From contig NZ_PYCN01000014.1 of assembly GCF_003062295.1 (NCBI RefSeq), forward strand, positions 62,001 through 126,000: a stretch of DNA of 64,000 nucleotides. Reading direction: 5' to 3'. The DNA comes from Bradyrhizobium algeriense (GTDB lineage: Bacteria; Pseudomonadota; Alphaproteobacteria; Rhizobiales; Xanthobacteraceae). The notes under the pieces were generated by a model, which saw only the letters and a list, made by a program, of their open reading frames with translations, was not told the DNA's origin and made no database searches. Shown one piece after another: positions 58,634 to 64,000 of this stretch. Each line of letters begins with the position of its first letter. The first letter of the stretch is position 1. The position numbers were made by a program, and so were the translations under genes.

Positions 58634-59884
58634 GTGAAAATCCTCATCTGCGGCGGCGGTTGTGCCGGGCCGGCCCTGGCCTACTGGCTCGCCGGAGGTG
58701 GTCATCAGGTCATCGTCGTCGAACGCTTTCCGGCGCTCAGGGCTGCAGGCGCGCAAGTCGACCTTCGCGGCCAAGGCATCGATGTCGTCAAGCGCATGGG
58801 GCTCCTCGACATCATCCGCAGCAAGCTTGTCGATGAAGCGGGCGTCGCTTTTGTAGACTCTCAAGGCAAGGTGAAGGCGACCATCATGGCCAACACATCT
58901 GGCCAGGGCGCGCAGTCTTTGACCTCCGAATACGAGATCATGCGCGGAGATGTTGTGCGCATTCTCTACGATGCGACAAAGGATGACGTAGACTATGTCT
59001 TTGGCAAATCCGTCGATCGCTTCGAGCAAGACACAAGTCAGGTCATTGCTTACTTCTCTGACGGCACATCCGACACGTTTGATCTTCTGGTCGGAGCGGA
59101 CGGCCAGGGGTCGCGCGTCCGCAAGGCCATTCTGCCACCCAACGCGCCTGACCCAGTCTGGCGAATGGGAATGCACATGGCGTATTGGTTCATCCCGCCC
59201 ACCGAGACGGACAATAACATCCGCCGGACATACCTTGCCCCCGGCGGGCGCATGATTTTTCGCAGAAGCCACAATCCGAGAGAAACCCAAGTCTACTTCA
59301 CACTGAGGGACGCTTCCAAGGAATCATCATCCATTCATCGAGCGCCGGTCGAGCAGCAAAAGCAGTTCTGGAGCGATAAATTCCGGGACGCCGGATGGCA
59401 GACCGAGCGATTTCTCGAAGGCATGAAAATAACTGAAAACTTCTACTCGCAAGAGGTCGTGCAAATTCGCACAGCTCCTTGGTCCATGGGGCGCGTGGTT
59501 CTCGTCGGAGATGCGGCGCATTGCGCATCGCCATTCAGCGGCATGGGTGTCTCCGGCGCTTTGGTCGGGGCCTATGTCCTGGCCGGCGAGATCAACCGAC
59601 ACGCCGGTAATCTGTCGATGGCGCTTGCCAGTTACGAGACGACGCTGCGGCCATTCGTAAACGAGATTCAAGATGTGAATTCATTCCTGCTGCGGCTGGG
59701 AATTCCCAGAACGCAGTTGGGAATTGACGTTTTCCATTTTGTTACGGGATTGGCTTGCTTCCTCCGCATTCCGGATCTCATCGCAAAATTTTCGGTGCAG
59801 GACAGGGGCGGCGGCTGGAAATTGCCAGACTATCCAGAACTCAGGCCGGGCCGGTCGATCCCGTGCAGACGCCGCCAGGATTGA
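58634..59884 (+). CDS. Class A FAD monooxygenase (Tet(X)-like group) under TetR-type control
   Basis: 416 residues from GTG 58634. The FAD-binding N-terminus is MKILICGGGCAGPALAYWLA followed by GGHQVIVVERFP; EIMRGDVVRILYD and LLVGADGQGSRVRKAI are the mid-domain motifs; VVLVGDAAHCASPFSGMGVS is the GD motif. The layout is that of aromatic hydroxylases and the tetracycline-inactivating Tet(X) group. Adjacent tetO-like sites and a TetR-like repressor suggest the substrate is a tetracycline-like or other polycyclic aromatic; this is inference. Base composition looks somewhat less GC-rich than neighbours, hinting at transfer. Confidence 0.85.
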   Translation: MKILICGGGCAGPALAYWLAGGGHQVIVVERFPALRAAGAQVDLRGQGIDVVKRMGLLDIIRSKLVDEAGVAFVDSQGKVKATIMANTSGQGAQSLTSEYEIMRGDVVRILYDATKDDVDYVFGKSVDRFEQDTSQVIAYFSDGTSDTFDLLVGADGQGSRVRKAILPPNAPDPVWRMGMHMAYWFIPPTETDNNIRRTYLAPGGRMIFRRSHNPRETQVYFTLRDASKESSSIHRAPVEQQKQFWSDKFRDAGWQTERFLEGMKITENFYSQEVVQIRTAPWSMGRVVLVGDAAHCASPFSGMGVSGALVGAYVLAGEINRHAGNLSMALASYETTLRPFVNEIQDVNSFLLRLGIPRTQLGIDVFHFVTGLACFLRIPDLIAKFSVQDRGGGWKLPDYPELRPGRSIPCRRRQD

Positions 59885-59945
59885 AGGTCGCCTAAGGCGG
59901 GCCGGCATTGCGTGACATAGAAACCGAGCCAAGGAGGCGCGTCGC

Positions 59946-60093
59946 CTGACGATCGAGTTGCGCCATCTCCGCTATGTAGTGACGGTAGCCGCCAAGGATG
60001 CCGGGTTGATTGGGCGCTCCGAGAGCAGTGTCCTACGCATCGGCATTGTCTCATCGATGGCTTCCGGCTTTCTCGCGGAACTGGTCACGCGGC
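59946..60093 (+). pseudogene. LysR-family regulator remnant with the helix-turn-helix deleted
   Basis: The frame reads LTIELRHLRYVVTVAAKDAG, the first strand and helix of a LysR protein, then jumps directly to RSESSVLRIGIVSSMASGFL, the start of the effector-binding domain. The rest of the DNA-binding domain and linker (about 60-70 residues) and nearly all of the effector domain are missing. It runs into the 3' end of the AraC gene on the other strand. Confidence 0.7.
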
Positions 60094-60912
60094 AATGCGG
60101 CGTTCCGCCAGATACCGGGCGGGCGGCTTGCCCAGGGCCTTGCGGAACATGGTGACGAAGGCGCTCGCGCCCTCATAGCCGAGATCGAGCGCCACCGTCT
60201 GGACTGACGCTCCTTGCGCGAGACGCTGCAACGCTATGAGGATATGGAGTTGCTGGCGCCAGCGGCCGAAGCTCATGCCGGTCTCGCGTTTCAAGGCGCG
60301 GGTCAAGGTCCGCGGGGCAACGGCCATGCGCCGGCCCCACTCGTCTATCGTCGCGCGGTCGGCGGGATCGGCCATCATCGCGGTGGCGATCTTGCGCAGC
60401 TTGGCGTCGACCGGCATCGGGAAGTTCAGCTTCTCGACGGGCGCCAGAGACAGTTGGTCGAGCAGCACCGTGGCGATCCGGCCGTCCGCGCCCTCGACAT
60501 CGTACAGGACCGGCATCTGGGCGACGTGCAACAGCAAACGCTCCAGCAATGGCGAGATCGACAGCGTGCAGCATTGCCTGGGCAGCGCCGGCGCCGCATC
60601 CGGTTCGACGAACAGGAGATAGACCTCGACATTTCCGGCGGCGGTCACGCTGTGGGGAAGATTGCCGGGAATCCACACCGCACAGCGTGGCGGCACAATC
60701 CAGACGCTTTGGTCGGCTTCACACCTGACGACGCCACGCAAGGTCAGGATAAGCTGGGCCTTCCGATGCGCGTGAATGGGCATCTCCACGCCCTTGGTGA
60801 ACATGTCGATTCCGACGGCGGCGATGGCGCGGGGCACGTCCGCGGGATCGAAATCATCATCGGGCCGAAGATCGTCTTCGTTGGGTCGGTAGAAGGGCAT
60901 GGCGAGCGTCAA
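60085..60912 (-). CDS. AraC-family regulator with N-terminal cupin domain
   Basis: 275 residues. Residues about 35-120 form the cupin sensor (VEMPIHAHRKAQLILTLRGV, CAVWIPGNLPHSVTA). The C-terminal 100 residues contain two helix-turn-helix motifs (TIDEWGRRMAVAPRTLTRAL; TVALDLGYEGASAFVTMFRK). This small HxxH cupin type often controls an adjacent exporter or enzyme gene, but no obvious partner is left here; neighbours are a lysR remnant and a methyltransferase. Confidence 0.85.
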   Translation of the reverse strand: MTLAMPFYRPNEDDLRPDDDFDPADVPRAIAAVGIDMFTKGVEMPIHAHRKAQLILTLRGVVRCEADQSVWIVPPRCAVWIPGNLPHSVTAAGNVEVYLLFVEPDAAPALPRQCCTLSISPLLERLLLHVAQMPVLYDVEGADGRIATVLLDQLSLAPVEKLNFPMPVDAKLRKIATAMMADPADRATIDEWGRRMAVAPRTLTRALKRETGMSFGRWRQQLHILIALQRLAQGASVQTVALDLGYEGASAFVTMFRKALGKPPARYLAERRIAA

Positions 60913-61069
60913 TCTATCCGAATGCGATTGACTAGATAAGACAATATCAGTCCGCGATTGCGATTTTCAACACAGGAGGGGCCGTGTCAGCGGACGGCTG
61001 CTCCACCGCTCACGCATTCACAACGAATATTGAATGTCGATCAGTCCTGGCGGACGCGGCAGGCGCGAG

Positions 61070-61705
61070 TTAGTCCTCGCGCCTGAATACGCTGAACTGG
61101 AAGATCTGCCGGGAATCCCACGGGGTCGCGTGTTCGTGCCGCTGCGTGTGCACCAGCTTGAACGCGGTGCCGAGCGTCCGCCCCAAGCTTGCGCTGTCGT
61201 AGCGGGCGACCGGCAAGCCGCTGCATTTTTCGGGGCCGTCGAGCGCGAAGGTGGCGATGATGGCGTGCCCGCCGATTTTCAGGCCCCGCTCAAGGCGGGC
61301 AATGTAGCCGGCGCGATCGCTTGCGTCGGTGAGAAAGTGAAACGCTGCCCGGTCGTGCCAGATGTCGTAGGCCCTGGCCGGCTCCCAAGTCGTCGCGTCC
61401 GCGACGATCCAGCTAACCCGATTGGCGCTGGCGCCAAGATGGCTCTCAAGGCGGCTTCTTGCGGCAGCCAGCGCCGCGCCTGACAGATCGAGCACGGTGA
61501 CATCCTCAAACCCCTGCTCGACGAGATGGTCGACCAGCCGCGAAGCGCCGCCGCCAATGTCGATGATGGCCGAATTGCTGACAGCGCCTGCCTGCACGAT
61601 CAAGTCGAGCGAAGGCGCCGGGGTTTGCTGAAACCAGCTGACCTCGTTCTCGCGCTTCGTCGTGTAGACGTTTTCCCAATGAGCCTGACGGCCGGCATCT
61701 TCCAT
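61070..61705 (-). CDS. Class I SAM-dependent methyltransferase
   Basis: 211 residues from ATG 61703-61705, with GGGAGG 8 nt upstream. HWENVYTTKRENEVSWFQQTP at the N-terminus is typical of small trans-aconitate- or tellurite-resistance-like methyltransferases, then SAIIDIGGGASRLVDHLVEQ (motif I), VTVLDLSGAALAAARSRL and WHDRAAFHFLTDASDRAGYI. FALDGPEKCSGLPVARYD near the C-terminus is a family hallmark. Substrate unknown. Confidence 0.85.
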   Translation of the reverse strand: MEDAGRQAHWENVYTTKRENEVSWFQQTPAPSLDLIVQAGAVSNSAIIDIGGGASRLVDHLVEQGFEDVTVLDLSGAALAAARSRLESHLGASANRVSWIVADATTWEPARAYDIWHDRAAFHFLTDASDRAGYIARLERGLKIGGHAIIATFALDGPEKCSGLPVARYDSASLGRTLGTAFKLVHTQRHEHATPWDSRQIFQFSVFRRED

Positions 61706-61938
61706 GAGCCTCACCTCCCTGTCCGTACATGGTCATGCGGCCCGTCTTCGACAACGAGCCAACGACCAAGCTCTGCTGCGCGGATGGCATCCGGAAATGC
61801 ATAACCAACGGGATATGTTAAGCTCAGGGCCAGCGGTTCCCTTAGTGAGGCCTGCTATTTCGCTTCAAATTCCCACTTGACCAACCCATATCTCCGCGGT
61901 TATGCATCAATCAATAACCCATAGGTTATCGATCCCAG

Positions 61939-62262
61939 ATGCCGAACGCCCAAGACGTGCTCTTCAGAACCCTCGCCGATCCTTCCCGTCGGGCGATCTT
62001 CGAGCGGCTGTGCCGCGAAGGAGAGCAGACGGTGGGAGCCCTGACGGCGCGGGCCGGGATCTCGCAACCGGCGGTCTCGAAACATCTCGGCGTTCTCAAG
62101 CAGGCCGGGCTGGTGCGCGACCGCCATCAAGGTCGGCAGACGCACTACAGCGCACAGCTCGGCGCCCTGGCCCCGCTGATCGACTGGACGAGCGAGATGG
62201 CGGGGTTCTGGCAGAGGAAATTCGACGATCTCGAAGATCTGCTCAAACGGATGGACCAATGA
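61939..62262 (+). CDS. ArsR-family transcriptional regulator
   Basis: 107 residues. Winged helix: VLFRTLADPSRRAIFERLCR, GEQTVGALTARAGISQPAVS, KHLGVLKQAGLVRDRHQGRQ, THYSAQLGALAPLIDWTSEM. No metal-binding CxC or D-x-H set is visible, so it belongs to the non-metal branch that is usually paired with an SRPBCC gene. Its stop overlaps the start of that gene (ATGA). Confidence 0.9.
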   Translation: MPNAQDVLFRTLADPSRRAIFERLCREGEQTVGALTARAGISQPAVSKHLGVLKQAGLVRDRHQGRQTHYSAQLGALAPLIDWTSEMAGFWQRKFDDLEDLLKRMDQ

Positions 62263-62690
62263 CCAACACCACGACCGAAACCCGCTCCGTCGTCGTCGAA
62301 CGCGAGATGCCGCATGCCCCGGAAAAGCTCTGGCGTGCGCTTACGCAACCGCACCTGATGGAGGAATGGCTGATGAAGAACGACTTCAAGCCAGCCGTGG
62401 GCCACCGTTTCAATCTTCGCGGCGAATGGGGCGGCGTGCTGGATTGCGAGGTCCTCGCCATCGAGCCGAACAAGGCGCTGTCCTATACCTGGAATTTCAA
62501 GCACGAGGATGCGGCCTTCAATCTGCAGAGCGTGGTGACGTTTACGCTCACGCCAACGCGCACGGGGACCCAGCTGCGCATGGAGCAGTCGGGCTTCCGG
62601 CCGGATCAGAAGCAGGCCTACGGCGGCGCCCACGCCGGCTGGCAGCAATTCTTCGCGAAGCTGGAAGAACTCGTGGCGCGGACGGACTGA
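62259..62690 (+). CDS. SRPBCC (AHSA1-like) ligand-binding protein
   Basis: 143 residues, ATG 62259 overlapping the ArsR stop. The START/Bet v 1-like fold is shown by VVVEREMPHAPEKLWRALTQ, PHLMEEWLMKNDFKPAVGHR, SYTWNFKHEDAAFNLQSVVT and GGAHAGWQQFFAKLEELVAR. Such ArsR-SRPBCC pairs are common; the SRPBCC partner probably binds a hydrophobic ligand, and the ArsR controls the operon. Confidence 0.88.
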   Translation: MTNTTTETRSVVVEREMPHAPEKLWRALTQPHLMEEWLMKNDFKPAVGHRFNLRGEWGGVLDCEVLAIEPNKALSYTWNFKHEDAAFNLQSVVTFTLTPTRTGTQLRMEQSGFRPDQKQAYGGAHAGWQQFFAKLEELVARTD

Positions 62691-62734
62691 AACCGCCGCG
62701 TTGCGCTTCGGCTCGTCTTCAAGGGGAGGTCTCA

Positions 62735-62956
62735 TTGAACTGGAATATGTCTATTCGGCAAATTCACCGCTGGCTGTCCATTGCCTTCACGGTGGCCGTC
62801 ATCGTCAACGTCATCGCCATGATGCAGGAGAAGCAAGCCGTCTGGGTGGGCCTGCTGGCGCTGTTCCCGCTCATCTTGCTCTTGCTCACCGGCCTCTACA
62901 TGTTTGCGCTGCCCTATGCCGCCAAATGGCGCAGCGCGCGAGGCATCAGCGGTTAG
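62735..62956 (+). CDS. Small two-span membrane protein
   Basis: 73 residues from TTG 62735, with GGGGAGG 5 nt upstream; ATG 62746 is also possible. Two hydrophobic segments (WLSIAFTVAVIVNVIAMM; WVGLLALFPLILLLLTGLYM) are separated by a short QEKQA loop. The tail is basic. It follows the SRPBCC gene by 44 bp and precedes the DUF1801 gene by 11 bp, so all four may be one transcript. Function unknown. Confidence 0.7.
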   Translation: MNWNMSIRQIHRWLSIAFTVAVIVNVIAMMQEKQAVWVGLLALFPLILLLLTGLYMFALPYAAKWRSARGISG

Positions 62957-62967
62957 GAGTGAACGCA

Positions 62968-63438
62968 ATGGCCGGCAAGACGCCCGCAAAGTCGGCGAAG
63001 GTCGCAAAGAAAGCCGCCGCCAATCGGCCGACCACAAAGCCTGTTCTCCTCTCCGGCGGCAATCCCCAGATCGCGAAGGGAGACGGCGACGCCCCCGTGC
63101 AGGCCTACATCGCGGCTATGCCGGGATGGAAACGCGACGTCGGGCGCCACCTCGATGCGCTCATCGTGCGCACCGTCCCCGGTGTGCGGAAGGCCGTCAA
63201 ATGGAACACGCCCTTCTATGGCGTCGAGGACCAGGGCGGCTGGTTCATCGCCTTTCACTGTTTCACGAAGTACGTCAAAGTGACGTTCTTCCGCGGCACG
63301 TCGCTGCGCCCTATCCCGCCCGGCGAGTCCAAGCACAATGAAGTGCGCTATCTCGACATCCATGAGGGTGAGCTTGACGAAGCGCAGTTCGTTGCCTGGG
63401 TGAAGCAAGCCAGCCAATTGCCCGGCGAACGATTGTGA
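62968..63438 (+). CDS. DUF1801 family protein
   Basis: 156 residues from ATG 62968 (TAGGAGTGAACGCA). A Lys/Ala-rich N-terminus (about 30 residues) precedes the DUF1801 domain: APVQAYIAAMPGWKRDVGRH, VRKAVKWNTPFYGVEDQGGW, FIAFHCFTKYVKVTFFRGTS and EGELDEAQFVAWVKQASQLP. The fold is YdhG-like and its function is unknown; some act as iron-chaperone-like frataxin homologs. Members are frequently found near ArsR-SRPBCC pairs. Confidence 0.85.
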   Translation: MAGKTPAKSAKVAKKAAANRPTTKPVLLSGGNPQIAKGDGDAPVQAYIAAMPGWKRDVGRHLDALIVRTVPGVRKAVKWNTPFYGVEDQGGWFIAFHCFTKYVKVTFFRGTSLRPIPPGESKHNEVRYLDIHEGELDEAQFVAWVKQASQLPGERL

Positions 63439-63445
63439 GTGATGC

Positions 63446-64000
63446 ATGAGCGATGACTGGGACTTTTACGCCCTCCGCGTCGACGGTGAACCGGCGTCGA
63501 TCTTTGTCGACTTGGGAATAAGCAAGGATGCTCCCATCAGAAGTCATACGACGATGGGTTACCTCCGCGTTCTGATGCTCCGCGCACGAGAGGACGGCCT
63601 CTCCAGCCAGGATGAATTCAACGATCTCATTGCATTGGAAGACCACGTCACGGCAAAGGTCATCGAGAATGGAGCGGCGGTCTTCGTTGGTCGAAACACG
63701 TCCAGCGGAAATAGGGATTTCTATTTCTATGTTGCCGATCCCACAAATTTCGAGAAGACGGCCAAAGCCGCGATGCGCGAGTTTCCTGCCTACGAGTACG
63801 AAACGGGCACGCGCGCGGATCAGGAGTGGCGAACGTATTTCGACTTTTTGTATCCATCAGAAATTGACTTTCAGCGCATCATGAACCGCCGTGTCCGTCA
63901 GCAACTGGAAAAGAACGGCGACAACGCGAGCAACGAGCGCAAGATTGATCACCTTGCCTTGCTCCCGAACCCGAAGGCGCAAGCTGCGTTTACAGATTAC
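63446..64000 (+). CDS. DUF695/RraB-like protein, N-terminal part (cut by window edge)
   Basis: The first 185 codons from ATG 63446. Residues 1-130 fit DUF695 (DDWDFYALRVDGEPASIFVD, TMGYLRVLMLRAREDGLSSQ, GNRDFYFYVADPTNFEKTAK). From about 140, IMNRRVRQQLEKNGDNASNE and RKIDHLALLP match the start of RraB, the inhibitor of RNase E. The end is outside the window. Base use is noticeably less GC-biased than in the core genes, suggesting recent acquisition. Confidence 0.75.
   Translation, partial: MSDDWDFYALRVDGEPASIFVDLGISKDAPIRSHTTMGYLRVLMLRAREDGLSSQDEFNDLIALEDHVTAKVIENGAAVFVGRNTSSGNRDFYFYVADPTNFEKTAKAAMREFPAYEYETGTRADQEWRTYFDFLYPSEIDFQRIMNRRVRQQLEKNGDNASNERKIDHLALLPNPKAQAAFTDY

Noticed and set aside
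17..63990. tRNA, rRNA, CRISPR arrays, transposases, integrases
   Set aside because: None recognised by eye on either strand; weak tRNAs could be missed without a covariance search.

Overview
The window is a GC-rich alphaproteobacterial chromosome segment, most likely Bradyrhizobium or a close relative in the Nitrobacteraceae. This rests on recognised protein families, the gene order purN-purM / pgsA-hdaA / ppk-ppx near aspS and rnd, and several families of interspersed palindromic repeats. No rRNA, tRNA, CRISPR array, phage gene or transposase was recognised.

Layout. 1-7.3 kb: a truncated GrlR-family gene, a DUF2161 nuclease-like gene, an ABM monooxygenase, a GNAT acetyltransferase, then an aldoxime-nitrile catabolic cluster (AraC-type regulator, nitrilase, aldoxime dehydratase), a thioesterase and a cobalamin-binding-type protein. 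7.3-18.5 kb: a long inverted repeat, an M20 deacylase, a divergent MocR/PNPOx pair, several small secreted or membrane proteins, CreA, a large L,D-transpeptidase, a glutathione peroxidase, a polysaccharide deacetylase and a DHFR-like protein. 18.6-22.3 kb: a complete TRAP transporter (dctP-dctQ-dctM) and DoxX. 22.5-41.7 kb: conserved core, namely maeB, aspS, selO, rnd, an autotransporter-type barrel, a GST, purM-purN, pgsA, hdaA and ppk-ppx, with a Pho-box-like site ahead of ppk. 42-45.6 kb: a second, paralogous TRAP system whose binding-protein gene lies on the opposite strand, convergent with its permease genes.

45.8-64 kb is accessory in character. It carries a methyltransferase and an FAD oxidoreductase; an ECF sigma-F/NrsF (EcfF/OsrA-type) pair; a copper/silver CusB-CusA efflux operon with FixH-like and Met/Cys-rich proteins; a divergent Csp-type copper-storage protein; a siderophore-interacting reductase; an O-methyltransferase; and a TetR-class repressor divergent from a class A flavin monooxygenase. 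Several gene remnants (cusA, araC and lysR fragments) show repeated rearrangement here. The window ends with ArsR-SRPBCC, DUF1801 and a DUF695/RraB-type gene cut by the edge.

The strongest regulatory readings are these. (1) Two exact GTAACC-N16-CGAA sites, one before sigF and one before a small secreted-protein gene, match the sigma-F promoter form I recall. (2) Two tetO-like palindromes lie between a TetR(B)-like repressor and a flavin monooxygenase, where a TetA efflux pump would normally be. (3) A 7-4-7 Pho-box-like repeat precedes ppk-ppx. (4) A 12-bp inverted repeat sits in the leader of the nitrilase gene.
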